From assembly GCF_001635455.1 (NCBI RefSeq), contig NZ_LWEH01000091.1, positions 62,001 to 126,000 on the forward strand: a stretch of 64,000 bases of DNA, read 5' to 3'. Made by a program: the position numbers and the translations under genes. Below, piece by piece: positions 46,811-56,584 of this stretch (position 1 is its first letter; every line of letters begins with the position of its first letter). The notes beneath the pieces were generated by a model. It did not search any database. It worked only from the letters and a program-made list of their open reading frames with translations, and was not told the DNA's origin. The stretch is from Vibrio sp. HI00D65. Lineage in GTDB: Bacteria > Pseudomonadota > Gammaproteobacteria > Enterobacterales > Vibrionaceae.

Positions 46811-47719
46811 CTATTTGATGTTTAGGAATGCAGCACCACGAACGCCGCCTGAATCACCGTGTTTTGCTTTGATGATCTTCGGACACTTAGCAATAGACAG
46901 TAAGTACTTAGGCACACGCTTTGGCATTTCTTCGTAGATAAGCTCGAAGTTTGAAAGACCGCCACCCAGTGCAACAACGTGTGGATCTAGGCCAGTAAAT
47001 AGGTTCGCAAAACAGATTGCTAAGAGCTCCATGAAGCGGTCAACGTGTTCAGCCGCTTTAGCCTCTCCTTCGTTGTAAGCTTGGATAATCTCAATCGCTT
47101 TCTTCTTCTCGCCAAAGTAGTGCTCGTAAATCAATTCGAAACCACGACCCGATAGGTAGCTGTCTAGACAACCTTTTTTACCACAACCACAACCTAATAG
47201 CGGCGCGTTGTCGCCAAGGTGGAACCATGCATCCAAAGGTAGACGCATATGACCTAGCTCGCCGGCTACGTGGTTACGACCAGAGAATACCTTACCTTCG
47301 TAAACTAAACCGCCACCAAACCCTGTACCTAGAATTAGACCAGCAACCGATGGCTCGTCTTTTAGCTCGTCATCCCACGCTTCAGAAAGCGCGAAACAGT
47401 TCGCATCGTTTTCGATCTTTACGCTACGACCGATTAACGCTTCTAAATCTTTACGTAGTGGCTTACCTGTTGATGCAGGAACATTAACAACCAGCATAGT
47501 GCCGTCGTCTGCGTTTTCCATACCAGGAAGGCCAAGGCCGATTTTGCCTTCGCAAGAGAATTCGCTATCGTATTTCTTTACTAAACCAGCGATCGTATCA
47601 AGCAGTAACTGATAGTCATCTGTTGGTGTTGGAACGCGCTCTGTTGCTACTCGCTCAAGTTTCTCATTGAATGCACCAAATTCAATTTTAGTGCCGCCAA
47701 CATCGAAGCCGTAATACAT
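46811..47719 (-). CDS. nagK: N-acetylglucosamine kinase NagK (ROK family)
   Basis: 302 residues and collinear with E. coli NagK. ATP-binding [10 protein letters not shown] at the N-terminus, [16 protein letters not shown] with catalytic Asp, GTGFGGG, and the zinc site [17 protein letters not shown] (with the upstream His in GELGHMRLP). It phosphorylates GlcNAc from cell wall or chitin turnover to GlcNAc-6-P. A fructokinase (Mak) label is possible for ROK proteins, but the [11 protein letters not shown] start and EAWDDE block favour NagK. GGAGAG precedes the ATG. Confidence 0.92.
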   Translation of the reverse strand: MYYGFDVGGTKIEFGAFNEKLERVATERVPTPTDDYQLLLDTIAGLVKKYDSEFSCEGKIGLGLPGMENADDGTMLVVNVPASTGKPLRKDLEALIGRSVKIENDANCFALSEAWDDELKDEPSVAGLILGTGFGGGLVYEGKVFSGRNHVAGELGHMRLPLDAWFHLGDNAPLLGCGCGKKGCLDSYLSGRGFELIYEHYFGEKKKAIEIIQAYNEGEAKAAEHVDRFMELLAICFANLFTGLDPHVVALGGGLSNFELIYEEMPKRVPKYLLSIAKCPKIIKAKHGDSGGVRGAAFLNIK

Positions 47720-47882
47720 GAAATCTCTCCAATTTTTCCCTAAATTCGGGCAAATAAACTCTTTAAATAAAACAACTGAGGAACATTATCCATAACACTC
47801 CCCCTACAAACCGTGATAGATAACAAACTTATCTCGTGTTTGAGTCTGTTTGAACAACAAGTCAGCACAAAGCGGTTAAAGG

Positions 47883-48623
47883 TTAGAGTGACGTCTCATT
47901 TTTACTGTGCGTTATGAAAGCATTCAGGCTTGGTTTGGTCGGATCCGACTTGTAACGAGTCTTACTTAGCATGTAGCTTTCGCGAAACGCTTCAAACCAC
48001 AGTTGTAATGTTTTGGCACCCTGCTCCTCACCAGCCTGTTTTAATACCAAGCTCGCAACTTCTGCAGTTGAGAGGTGTTGCTCATTGTCTGACTTTCGCA
48101 TCATGTATTGAGAAACCGATTCAGGCTCAATCGACAACACAGGCAAATCTTGCAGGTACTCAGAACGTCTAAAGATACGTCTTGCTTCACGCCAGCTACC
48201 GTCGATGAAAATCAGAAGTAGCTTTTTGTTTGGATCACGCATTTGCGGAAGGTCTTGAACCACTCGCGATTTGTCATCGGTATAGTCTTCTGGGAACACA
48301 ATAACAGGCTGATATTTTTCGTTCTTAAGAACTTCAAGCATCTCTGTGTTTGGCTCAGTTCGATGCCAAAGGTACACATGGCTGTCTTTCACCGTGTCTA
48401 CAATCAAACGGCCCGTGTTACTTGGCTTTAAGATTTCGTTATCAGACAAGATCAACATGGTCGCAACGTTCGTATCTATGTCTGGTTGATGTTCACAGAT
48501 ACAACTGTCTTGCTTGATTTTGCAATACTCACATCGCACCACCTTACATCCACGCGCGTTAAATGGTTTTGTAGAAAGTGATAAACGGTGTTGGTACAAG
48601 CGGTGGAAAGCGTGAATTCTCAT
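47883..48623 (-). CDS. tapT: DTW domain tRNA-uridine aminocarboxypropyltransferase
   Basis: 246 residues from the ATG at 48623; a TTG 6 bases upstream is in frame but not needed. The N-terminal Cys set CEYCKIKQDSCICEH may bind zinc. The catalytic block IFIDGSWREARRIFRRS is a DTW-type motif (DGSW). Members such as E. coli TapT (YfiP) add the acp3 group from S-adenosylmethionine to U47 of tRNA. The Vibrio protein could be a paralogue with other specificity, so the symbol is tentative. Confidence 0.82.
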   Translation of the reverse strand: MRIHAFHRLYQHRLSLSTKPFNARGCKVVRCEYCKIKQDSCICEHQPDIDTNVATMLILSDNEILKPSNTGRLIVDTVKDSHVYLWHRTEPNTEMLEVLKNEKYQPVIVFPEDYTDDKSRVVQDLPQMRDPNKKLLLIFIDGSWREARRIFRRSEYLQDLPVLSIEPESVSQYMMRKSDNEQHLSTAEVASLVLKQAGEEQGAKTLQLWFEAFRESYMLSKTRYKSDPTKPSLNAFITHSKNETSL

Positions 48624-48701
48624 GGACAATAACGATAGATAGAACTAGAAAAGTGGCACGATTGTACTTACAGTGGCTTGATAATGATAGAAGGAATTCT
48701 T

Positions 48702-49499
48702 ATGCAGGACCCATCACTACTTCGCCTTGTCTGTTTTATCACCGTTTTTGGCTTGTGTGCTCTGTGGGAATACCAAGCTCCTAGAAAAACACTAACGCAA
48801 AAAAAGTGGTTTCGATGGGGGAATAACTTCTCATTGACGGCGCTTAACAGTGTTTTACTGGCGACATTAATCCCTGTTACGGCATTTCAAGCGGCACTGA
48901 TTGCGGAAAAAAATCAATGGGGTCTGTTCAATAACATCAGCCTACCCTTTGAAATCACCGTGTTCCTTTGTGTCGTGTTATTAGACCTAGCTATTTACAC
49001 TCAGCACCTCGTCTTCCACCGTATCCCAGCCCTATGGAAACTTCATCGTGTTCATCATGCAGATCTGAATATAGATGTAACTACGGGTACCCGCTTTCAT
49101 CCAATTGAGATGATCTTGTCGATGTTGATTAAGGTTGCGTTGATTTTCGTATTGGGCGCACCGGCTCTAGCCGTTGTGGTATTCGAGGTCGTGTTGAATG
49201 TGAGTGCAATGTTCAATCACAGCAACGGTCGTTTACCTTTATGGTTCGACAAACAGCTTCGTAAAGTGATTGTCACGCCAGACATGCATCGAGTGCATCA
49301 TTCAGTCATCGTCAAAGAGACTCACTCTAATTTTGGTTTCTTCCTATCAGTGTGGGATACCTGGTTTAAGACGTATCGTGCTCAACCCAAGCTTGGTCAC
49401 GATAAGGTAAGCATCGGTGTACCGGAAATACGTGATGGGAAGGAACAGAGGCTAGATAAACTGATTACCCAGCCATTTAGATACAACCAGAACAAATAG
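48702..49499 (+). CDS. Sterol desaturase/fatty acid hydroxylase family membrane protein
   Basis: 265 residues from the ATG at 48702, which follows AGAAGGA by 6 bases; upstream in-frame starts lack a ribosome binding site. Four or so membrane helices. The eight-His di-iron motif is clear: HLVFH, HRVHHAD and the late HRVHHS. Such enzymes hydroxylate or desaturate lipid acyl chains using O2. Substrate not known. It is divergent from the DTW gene and convergent with the regulator gene. Confidence 0.88.
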   Translation: MQDPSLLRLVCFITVFGLCALWEYQAPRKTLTQKKWFRWGNNFSLTALNSVLLATLIPVTAFQAALIAEKNQWGLFNNISLPFEITVFLCVVLLDLAIYTQHLVFHRIPALWKLHRVHHADLNIDVTTGTRFHPIEMILSMLIKVALIFVLGAPALAVVVFEVVLNVSAMFNHSNGRLPLWFDKQLRKVIVTPDMHRVHHSVIVKETHSNFGFFLSVWDTWFKTYRAQPKLGHDKVSIGVPEIRDGKEQRLDKLITQPFRYNQNK

Positions 49500-49525
49500 A
49501 ATAAGAGATAGCTAACCAACAAACG

Positions 49526-50173
49526 TTAGGCTTTCAGCTCGCGCAGGTAGCGGTAGATGGTATGGATAGAGATATCGAGTCCTTTTGCCGCAATTTGGGC
49601 ACTGTCTTTCAAGTCGAAAATCCCCATTTCATGCAATCGAGTGACAATCTCCCGACTCTTCTTGGATGGCGCGATGTCTGCATCATTACTTACCTGTTCT
49701 CTTACCGTTTCAATTGAGCTATGCATCATCTCTTCATTACTACGCGCAAAGGTTTCAGGCGTCGTTTGAGGACGGTCGACATTTGGTAGCAAACAAGGGA
49801 CAAGCGAATGCATCACTTCTTGAAATGGTGCGTCGAGGTTGGTGTTGATACACAATAAACCAATAGCTTGCTGTTGAGGGTTTCGAATGATGGTCGTCAT
49901 TGAGCGTAAGGTTTTTCCATCGGGACATTTTGTCATGTAAGCACCTGAAACATCGTTACCTTGAGTAAGCTTCATCAGTGCTAAATTGGTAATTGGAGCA
50001 CCAACTTCTCGCCCTGTGACATGGCTGTTCGCAATTTTAATAATCGAAGGATTACGAACATCTAAACTATGCAGTAACACTTCAGTATGCTCGCCATACA
50101 TTGCGGCGATGCCATCAACGATGTTCTCGATTGAGTGCAGGATATCATAGTCACTTTGAGATAATTCGAACAC
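49526..50173 (-). CDS. YheO-like PAS and helix-turn-helix regulator
   Basis: 215 residues. An N-terminal YheO-like PAS domain (about 8-125, with IVDGIAAMYGEHTEVLLHSL and GLLCINTNLDAPF) is followed by a C-terminal helix-turn-helix (REIVTRLHEMGIFDLKDSAQIAAKGLDISIHTIYRYLREL). This is the DauR family, whose members often control amino acid catabolism. The start is a GTG with strong AAGGAGGG upstream. It is the last gene of the ridA-cysteine desulfidase unit and likely controls it and azlCD; that is inference. Confidence 0.88.
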   Translation of the reverse strand: MFELSQSDYDILHSIENIVDGIAAMYGEHTEVLLHSLDVRNPSIIKIANSHVTGREVGAPITNLALMKLTQGNDVSGAYMTKCPDGKTLRSMTTIIRNPQQQAIGLLCINTNLDAPFQEVMHSLVPCLLPNVDRPQTTPETFARSNEEMMHSSIETVREQVSNDADIAPSKKSREIVTRLHEMGIFDLKDSAQIAAKGLDISIHTIYRYLRELKA

Positions 50174-50198
50174 TGAGTCCCTCCTTTTTTAGCGAGAA

Positions 50199-50226
50199 AA
50201 CCGCTAAGTAAAAATTACCAAGCGGT
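50199..50226 (-). terminator. Weak terminator between cysteine desulfidase and regulator genes
   Basis: Stem AACCGCT (50199-50205) with AGCGGTT (50220-50226) reads leftward into TTTTCTCGC. Partial termination would lower regulator expression relative to the enzyme. Confidence 0.5.
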
Positions 50227-50261
50227 TCGTCTTAAAAATAGTCTGAATCAAAAACGTCTGA

Positions 50262-51536
50262 TTACGCCGACATTATATCAATAATCGTAGAGTCTGTAAC
50301 ACTCATACCAGCGGTAACCAATTTTCCAATATTGCGAATACTGGTCTCAACATCATCAGCAACGATGCCTTGGTTGTGTGCTTCATTACAGCGCATTGCC
50401 ATTAAGAAACCATTAACTGCAGCACTGGTTGAGGTTTTCACTTTCATTGCGCAGGTAGACTTAGCGCCATCACACACCATACCTGAACAGTCGCTCAGGA
50501 CATTTTGAATAGCGTAGCAGCCTTGCTCAAACGATCCTTTAGCTAGATATACCATCGCCATAGCCGCTGAAGCGCTAGTGACTGTGTTCCCACAAAATGC
50601 AGACAACGGTGGGTAGTGTGACTTAATATAAATCGCACCTAAGTGACTCATGATTAAGGCTCTTGCTAATTGCTCTTGAGTCGCTTTAAAGTGCTCGGCA
50701 ATAACCGCGACAGGGATTGTTGCAGCTATCCCTTGGTTACCGCTACCAAAGTTACTCATGGCAGGTAGAGTCGCACCGCCCATTCGAGCATCAGACGCGG
50801 CAGCCGTTTGCATGACGATCTTATTCATCAAGTCTTCTGCCATTAGGCCTAATTGAATGCCTTGTTCCATAGTACGCCCGACTTCAAGGCCATAGGCATG
50901 AGCCAACCCTTCTTCTGACAGCTTGCCGTTGAGAACCGATGCTTCTAGTATAAAAGCAATATCGTCGAAGTCTGCACTGGTGGCAAAGTTGTAGATGCTA
51001 CTAATATCAATATCGATTCCATCACAGACAGAACCCGTTGATATTGTTTGATCGTAATCTTGACTAAATAGAACGGTGCCATTTAAGGTTTTTTTGATGA
51101 CCTGAGTATGACCGCCACTGATTTCTACGGCCGCTATTTGACCTTCAGATTCTACTTCTGCATAGCAATAGATGAATTCGTCTACGTCTTTACGGTGTGC
51201 GCTGACTTGGCCGGCGTCAATCAATGCTTGTGCTTTTTCGACATCTTTTTCGCTGATGTTCGCCAACACTTCTAAGCCAGCGTGTGGGTCCCCACCAATC
51301 GCACCCACGGCTGCAGCTATAGGTAGGCCAATTTTTCCTGTCCCCGGAACAAACACGCCCATAGAGTTTTTGTATAAATTATCCGACACATACACGCGAA
51401 CTTTATCGGGTGCACCCACAAGCATCTTGGTCGCAACAGAACAAGCGTAAGCTGCGGAGATGGGTTCTGTACAGCCAAGCGCGGGTTTCACGACGGTATT
51501 CAAAATCTCTTTATACTGTTGCCATTGGTGTTTCAT
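50262..51536 (-). CDS. L-cysteine desulfidase / serine dehydratase-alpha family protein (CyuA/YhaM-like)
   Basis: 424 residues, typical of UPF0597/YhaM. The start [26 protein letters not shown] has the conserved GCTEP Cys. The other Cys in [31 protein letters not shown] would bind a 4Fe-4S cluster that acts on L-cysteine, releasing sulfide, ammonia and pyruvate. E. coli CyuA works mainly without oxygen. It sits between ridA, which removes the reactive enamine by-product of such reactions, and a regulator gene. GAGG precedes the ATG. Confidence 0.88.
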   Translation of the reverse strand: MKHQWQQYKEILNTVVKPALGCTEPISAAYACSVATKMLVGAPDKVRVYVSDNLYKNSMGVFVPGTGKIGLPIAAAVGAIGGDPHAGLEVLANISEKDVEKAQALIDAGQVSAHRKDVDEFIYCYAEVESEGQIAAVEISGGHTQVIKKTLNGTVLFSQDYDQTISTGSVCDGIDIDISSIYNFATSADFDDIAFILEASVLNGKLSEEGLAHAYGLEVGRTMEQGIQLGLMAEDLMNKIVMQTAAASDARMGGATLPAMSNFGSGNQGIAATIPVAVIAEHFKATQEQLARALIMSHLGAIYIKSHYPPLSAFCGNTVTSASAAMAMVYLAKGSFEQGCYAIQNVLSDCSGMVCDGAKSTCAMKVKTSTSAAVNGFLMAMRCNEAHNQGIVADDVETSIRNIGKLVTAGMSVTDSTIIDIMSA

Positions 51537-51590
51537 AGTAAGGACCTCACACTATTCTTCAATTATTTACGAGCAGCTACTTACGACTAA

Positions 51591-51971
51591 TTACTTGCGA
51601 CCAGCCACCGCTTCGATTTCGATTTTCACGCCTAAAGGAAGATCCTTCACTGCAAAACAGCTACGTGCAGGACAGTCTTTTTCAAAAAACTCTTTGTACA
51701 CTTCATTGAAAGCTGCAAAGTCATTAATGTCTGATAAATAACACGTTGTTTTTAGTACTTGGTCTAGGTCGCTGCCTGCAGCTTGTAAAACATATTGGAG
51801 GTTAAGTAGTGACTGACGAGATTGCTCACTCACGCCACCTTCTACAACACCACCTTTCTCTTTACACACCGGTAATTGACCTGATGTGAAAACAAGGTTT
51901 CCGAATGCGTTACCGTGTGAGTATGGACCAATGGCTTCAGGCGCTTGATTTGCTGTAATGATTTCTTTCAT
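51591..51971 (-). CDS. ridA: RidA family reactive intermediate deaminase
   Basis: 126 residues, the family length. The motif GNLVFTSGQLPV and CPARSCFAVKDLPLGVKIEIEAVA with the ligand-binding Arg identify it. RidA hydrolyses 2-aminoacrylate formed by serine/cysteine lyases to pyruvate and ammonia. First gene of a unit with the cysteine desulfidase, which would produce 2-aminoacrylate. This copy may be a paralogue dedicated to that enzyme. Confidence 0.92.
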   Translation of the reverse strand: MKEIITANQAPEAIGPYSHGNAFGNLVFTSGQLPVCKEKGGVVEGGVSEQSRQSLLNLQYVLQAAGSDLDQVLKTTCYLSDINDFAAFNEVYKEFFEKDCPARSCFAVKDLPLGVKIEIEAVAGRK

Positions 51972-52274
51972 GATTCTTCCTATTCAGATTTGCTAAATAT
52001 TTCAACTACAGTTTAAACATTGAAAACAATAAAATGCAAAAATAGTTGCAATAAATATTGAGAAAACCAATCAATCAAAGATCTCAAAAATGGAATTTAA
52101 CTTAAGTCATTGATTACAATCGACTTAATTGATCATTCTTATTTTCAGGATTTCAAAACACCGATCTAAATCAAATAAAGTTTAATCTTGATTTGAAAAT
52201 AATTTCATTCGCCAATACGATTCTTACCATAAATTGCAAATAAATTTGAATTTTTTATCTAGGGTGAGCATGTC
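51972..52274. promoter_or_regulatory. Divergent control region between ridA and azlC
   Basis: 303 AT-rich bases. A nested palindrome at 52102-52128 has outer arms TTAAGTC and GACTTAA and inner arms ATTG and CAAT. Within it TTGATtacaATCGA (52110-52123) is one base off an FNR box. A second FNR-like site CCGATctaaATCAA is at 52161-52174. No -10/-35 pair was clear enough to report. Control by the YheO-like regulator and by FNR is a reasonable guess. Confidence 0.5.
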
Positions 52275-53012
52275 ATGAATAAACAACAAATCCAGGCAGG
52301 GTTAAGAGCAATCTTCCCTCTATGCGTTGGCGCATTTCCGTTTTCGTTCATTGTGGGAGCGGTCAGTATTACCGCAGGGATGAGCGTGACTCAGAGTACC
52401 TTATGGTCTTTCACCGTGTTTGCCGGATCATCACAAATGGTGGCGTTAGGGCTAGTTCAGTCATCAGCAAGTATCTTGGTCATCATGTTTACGACCTTCA
52501 TCATAAACCTGCGCCATATGCTTTACAGCGCTTCAATGTCAGAGCACATGAAATCCTATCCCTTTCACGTCCGTATGTTGATGTCTTACGGCCTTACCGA
52601 TGAGGTCTATGCAGCGACGATTAATGAGATGAAGCAAGAAGGTGAAAGTCGATACTGGTTCTATTTAGCGGCAATGGGTGGTTTTTGGGTTAACTGGGTA
52701 GTGGCAGATTTCCTTGGCGCTCTGATTGGTTCTTCGTTCCCTGAAATTGCTAACTATGGATTGGATTTCGCGATGGTCGCAGCCTTTATCGCTATCGTAA
52801 TTCCACAAGTGAAAAGCCGTGAATGTATTGTTGCAGCGATTGTCGCGACCTTTACTGGGGTGCTTCTCGCGGAACTTCCCTACTCTTTAGGCCTTGTAAT
52901 TGCCGCCGTTGTTGGGGTGTACGCAGGCTACCGAATGGATCTATCGACTGAGCAAGCGGAACAAGAAGCTACGCAAAGTGACCCAATAAATCAAGAACGT
53001 GGAGTGGCATAA
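52275..53012 (+). CDS. azlC: AzlC family amino acid exporter large subunit
   Basis: 245 residues with about seven membrane helices. The segment FPLCVGAFPFSFIVGAVSITAGMSVTQSTLWSFTVFAGSSQMV and FIINLRHMLYSASMSEH match AzlC/YgaZ. With AzlD it exports branched-chain or other amino acids. It ends in a hydrophilic tail with EQAEQEATQSD and lies two bases before azlD. Divergent from the cysteine desulfidase unit, so cysteine or a related amino acid could be the cargo; this is not shown. Confidence 0.9.
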   Translation: MNKQQIQAGLRAIFPLCVGAFPFSFIVGAVSITAGMSVTQSTLWSFTVFAGSSQMVALGLVQSSASILVIMFTTFIINLRHMLYSASMSEHMKSYPFHVRMLMSYGLTDEVYAATINEMKQEGESRYWFYLAAMGGFWVNWVVADFLGALIGSSFPEIANYGLDFAMVAAFIAIVIPQVKSRECIVAAIVATFTGVLLAELPYSLGLVIAAVVGVYAGYRMDLSTEQAEQEATQSDPINQERGVA

Positions 53013-53014
53013 CA

Positions 53015-53350
53015 ATGAATACTACAACTTTTATTCTTATTACTCTTACGATGGCAGCAGCGACCTTTGTTATTCGATTTTCAGTGATTGGTTTAGCTGG
53101 CAAGTTTGAGATGTCGGAGCGATTCAAAAAGACGCTGCGCTTTGTTCCGGTTACGGTTTTACCTGCGATTATTGCTGTCGAGATATTAGGTGCAGGGCCA
53201 GATATGGAATTTGATCTACACAATCCAAAAGTATTGGCCGCAATTGTTTGTACGCTTGTGAGCCTGCGCTTCGATTTGATTTGGGTGGTTATCAGTGGCG
53301 TTGCATCGCTGATTTTTTTCCAGCACGTTATGCCTAACTTTTTCATGTAA
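53015..53350 (+). CDS. azlD: AzlD family amino acid exporter small subunit
   Basis: 111 residues with three or four membrane helices. The block MAAATFVIRFSVIGLAGKFEMSERFKKTLRFVPVTVLPAIIAVEIL matches AzlD/YgaH. It pairs with AzlC. Starts two bases after the azlC stop. Confidence 0.9.
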   Translation: MNTTTFILITLTMAAATFVIRFSVIGLAGKFEMSERFKKTLRFVPVTVLPAIIAVEILGAGPDMEFDLHNPKVLAAIVCTLVSLRFDLIWVVISGVASLIFFQHVMPNFFM

Positions 53351-53370
53351 GCATTCCAACACTAACTACA

Positions 53371-53413
53371 AGCAAAAAGGCAGAGCGTGAACTTTACCTT
53401 TTTGCTTTTTGTA
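53371..53413 (+). terminator. Terminator after azlD
   Basis: Stem AGCAAAAAGG (53371-53380) with CCTTTTTGCT (53397-53406), 16-base loop, then TTTTGTATTT. Confidence 0.75.
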
Positions 53414-53479
53414 TTTCGGATTTTTAGTATTTTCGGACGAGACAGCTTGTGATTTCGCTAAGTGTATTAAACAGCTAGG

Positions 53480-55534
53480 TTATTTTTCTGCGTCGAATTG
53501 GTACTTATGAAGCATAGCTTGTTGATGACCTGCGATTTCACCCACTTGCTCAGAACTTTCAATCATAGATTCAAGTTGCAGTTTGGTGTTTTCTCCTTGC
53601 TCGGATACGCGCGTGATTGAGTGAGTCACATCAACAGTAGCACGAGCCTGTTGCTCAGTTGCGACCATAATTTGCTCGACGCGGCCTTTAATCTGGTTAA
53701 CTGCAACTTCAATCTTCTCAAAAGCTTGTTTTACATCGCCGCTTGCCTGTAGTGCATTCGCCATTTCAGTTCTTGACTCAGTAACTGACGTACGAGAACG
53801 ATCCGCTGCCGCCACCAGCTCATTCATCATGTTTCGGATATTAGTGGTTTGTTGAGATGTACCACTCGCTAATTTCCTTACTTCATCTGCAACTACAGCA
53901 AAACCACGGCCCTGTTCTCCCGCTCGCGCTGCTTCTATCGCGGCATTCAATGCCAACAGGTTGGTGTTTTCTGCAATACCACTGATCATGTCAACCATTT
54001 CACGAATTTGCTTCACTCGCCCATCAAGATCAGCCATAGACTGTTCGTTCATGTTCAACGAATGTTCTAAAGCTTGTAAGCGCTCTTGGTTTAAACCAAT
54101 TACTTGGCTACCACTCACTGACTCATCTTCTGCGACTTGAGCATCATCATTTGATGCGTTTGAAATTCGAGCGATTTCGCCAATGGACGCTTCAAGTTGT
54201 GTGATTGTCGTGATCATATTCTGCAGAGATTCATTCTGCTCATGCAAACTTAAGTTGGTTTGCTCAGCAGCATCGTGACTCACTTCTGCGGTCTGATAAA
54301 GCGTTTCACAGTTTCGAGTAACTAAACGTATAGAATCGGCCGTTGAATCGACAACCGTATTAAGTTTAGAAGTGATGACTTGTAACTCGAGTGGGCCAAG
54401 CAACTCACTCTGCTTCGAAAAGTCATGCTCTGCAAGTGACGTTAACTGGCGTGTAATGTTTTTCAGTCCTTTGTTCATCCAACGACGCAACACTAACCAC
54501 GATGTAATAATGATCATGGCGATCACTAAGCCACTAATGAATAACACACGGTCGATATTGGTAATGGTCTGGTTTACGACTAGCTCGCTTTCATCAATCA
54601 GTTGAGATGCTGTCGACGATAGCTGATTGAGCGTATTAATCACCGTATTCGCTAGTCCAATCACTTGCGCTAAGTTTTGCTCTTGCTGTTTAACTAGCTC
54701 TAGCTTCAGCAATATTTGTTTGATTACGCCCTCTTCTGTAAAGCCCTCTTTTACCATTTCATAAGGGGCGCTTAGGCTCGTGAATTCGACAATGTCCGGG
54801 TGCCAATCTGAGAAATCACTGTAGGCCAAGTTAAGACCTGCGATTCGGTTTCTCAATTGACGGTATTCATCTTCTGCTTTCTCAAGGTCGTTTTGCATCA
54901 TTAACATTAAGAAAGTATTGGCCATAGCAGATGCACTCGACGTAAAGCGGTTGGCTGCATCGCTTGCTTCTGGATTATCTTCCACTAAGAATGAGCTAAT
55001 ACGATTCATTTCAGGACCGATAGATCCTACGCCATAACGAAACTCACCAATTTTACTGTCGATCAGATTTTGCTTACTTTGTATTTCAATTTGTGCTGAT
55101 AGAACCGTGTTGGTCATTTTTTGTAGTTGTGCCATATCGTCGATAAGGCTTTGCTTTTGTTCAAGAGAAATCGCATCAGGAAAAGATTGGGAGATAAAAA
55201 GGAGTTCCTTAAGCGTATTGTTACTCTTTGCTGCGAGCTCATCGATCGAATAACGTGTTTGATTTAATGTGTCTAAATCCGTCGATTGAGTGCTGTAGGT
55301 AAGAAGTTTGACTTGTTCTAATACGCTTTGCGTTAATTCTGCGTTATGCAGAGCGAGTGGTAATGCTTGTTCAGACAGAGTCTCAAAGTATCCTCCTACT
55401 CTATCTACGCCACGAATACTGACCATAGATAAAAAGCTAACAAGTAGAAGAATCGAAATAAATACGGCACTAACCGTTTGAATGAGCGAGAATGTATAAC
55501 GTGAGGGTTTTACTGATAAGTTGGTGTCAGTCAT
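53480..55534 (-). CDS. Methyl-accepting chemotaxis protein, long sensor
   Basis: 684 residues from the ATG at 55534 (a TTG 6 bases upstream is not needed). Membrane helix at about 14-38, a 280-residue mostly helical periplasmic sensor, a second helix near 325-345, a HAMP-like segment and the signalling tip [30 protein letters not shown]. The sensor has heptad-like Leu/Gln spacing, suggesting a long four-helix bundle (HBM or 4HB type), but I could not assign the family. Ligand unknown. Single gene. Confidence 0.92.
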   Translation of the reverse strand: MTDTNLSVKPSRYTFSLIQTVSAVFISILLLVSFLSMVSIRGVDRVGGYFETLSEQALPLALHNAELTQSVLEQVKLLTYSTQSTDLDTLNQTRYSIDELAAKSNNTLKELLFISQSFPDAISLEQKQSLIDDMAQLQKMTNTVLSAQIEIQSKQNLIDSKIGEFRYGVGSIGPEMNRISSFLVEDNPEASDAANRFTSSASAMANTFLMLMMQNDLEKAEDEYRQLRNRIAGLNLAYSDFSDWHPDIVEFTSLSAPYEMVKEGFTEEGVIKQILLKLELVKQQEQNLAQVIGLANTVINTLNQLSSTASQLIDESELVVNQTITNIDRVLFISGLVIAMIIITSWLVLRRWMNKGLKNITRQLTSLAEHDFSKQSELLGPLELQVITSKLNTVVDSTADSIRLVTRNCETLYQTAEVSHDAAEQTNLSLHEQNESLQNMITTITQLEASIGEIARISNASNDDAQVAEDESVSGSQVIGLNQERLQALEHSLNMNEQSMADLDGRVKQIREMVDMISGIAENTNLLALNAAIEAARAGEQGRGFAVVADEVRKLASGTSQQTTNIRNMMNELVAAADRSRTSVTESRTEMANALQASGDVKQAFEKIEVAVNQIKGRVEQIMVATEQQARATVDVTHSITRVSEQGENTKLQLESMIESSEQVGEIAGHQQAMLHKYQFDAEK

Positions 55535-55638
55535 GCGCAATCCAGTTTGACTACAAAAAGAGATATCCTTAAGTTAGTCGGTATACTAGAAGCCCTTGAT
55601 TACGCTTTTATTTCAGTTTCATTTAAGAAGAGTTACAT

Positions 55639-56124
55639 ATGAAATTCAGAAAAATGCTTGCAGTTACAATAACGTTCGCAACATTAACCGCTTGTAGCTC
55701 AGCACCATCTCCTTCTACAAACAGCCAAATTGCAAATAAACCTCTATCAAAGTCAGAACAATTGACTACTAATGCTTATATGAGTGTCTATGAGCAGTGG
55801 AAAGGTGTACCTTATCATTTCGGTGGAACTTCATTCAGAGGCGTGGATTGTTCTGCTTTTGTCCAAATTGCCGTGCAAAACGCGACACAGCAAGCATTGC
55901 CAAGAACGACAAAAGATCAGAGTAAACAAGGCGTTGAAATCGCTTACGAGCAAGCAAAGAGTGGAGATTTGGTATTTTTCAAGACGTCTTTCACCGTTAG
56001 GCATGTAGGTGTGTACTTGGGGAACAACCAGTTCCTGCATGCGTCTACGTCGAAAGGTGTGATCATATCTAGACTAGATAACCCTTATTGGGCTTCTAAA
56101 TTTTGGCACTTTAGGCGCATTTAG
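55639..56124 (+). CDS. NlpC/P60 family lipoprotein endopeptidase
   Basis: 161 residues. Lipoprotein signal with lipobox LTAC, Cys19 as the lipid-carrying residue. The NlpC/P60 catalytic set is C71 in GVDCSAF, H122 in VRHVGVYLG and H134 in FLHAST. It would cut the stem peptide of peptidoglycan between D-Glu and DAP. Comparable to E. coli Spr/MepS and NlpC in size. Outer-membrane or inner-membrane anchoring depends on residue +2 (Ser), which favours the outer membrane. Confidence 0.93.
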   Translation: MKFRKMLAVTITFATLTACSSAPSPSTNSQIANKPLSKSEQLTTNAYMSVYEQWKGVPYHFGGTSFRGVDCSAFVQIAVQNATQQALPRTTKDQSKQGVEIAYEQAKSGDLVFFKTSFTVRHVGVYLGNNQFLHASTSKGVIISRLDNPYWASKFWHFRRI

Positions 56125-56239
56125 TGTAATTGCGAGGCCACCAATCGAATTAAGGCGACCTCATAGAAGTGCAACGCTTTTAAGTCCCGTCAATAAAGAG
56201 TCATTAACCACAAAAAGAATCACTAACGACGAATAGAGG

Positions 56240-56584
56240 TTAATCGTATTTTGCTACTGCAGTATCAAACAGATTTTTCACCAATGCAATGTACTCATCT
56301 AGAAATACAATCTGTTCGTTTGTCGCTTTCTTAGCCCACACACCTGCAAGCACTTCCCCTAAATCAGCAACCAAGGCATCTGCTTCTTTAAGCAACTGAA
56401 AACGTACACTTGAATGCAGCTCAGGGTTTTGCTCGAAGATCGCCATAATGTTGCTGGAAATCATGTCAGTCACTATGTCTTCGACACTTTCGTTTCCAGT
56501 ATCACCATTACCGTTAGTAAATACATCTAGGTTGAAAGATAAGTGCTCGATCAAAGCTAGGTAGCCATCGGTTTCTACAACCAC
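56240..56584 (-). CDS. DUF3802 family protein
   Basis: 114 residues starting with GTG at 56584, supported by GGAG 8 bases upstream. The sequence VVETDGYLALIEHLSFNLDVF and the end LFDTAVAKYD match DUF3802 as I recall it in Vibrio and Shewanella. Acidic, soluble, mostly helical. Function unknown. It is isolated from its neighbours. Confidence 0.78.
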   Translation of the reverse strand: MVVETDGYLALIEHLSFNLDVFTNGNGDTGNESVEDIVTDMISSNIMAIFEQNPELHSSVRFQLLKEADALVADLGEVLAGVWAKKATNEQIVFLDEYIALVKNLFDTAVAKYD

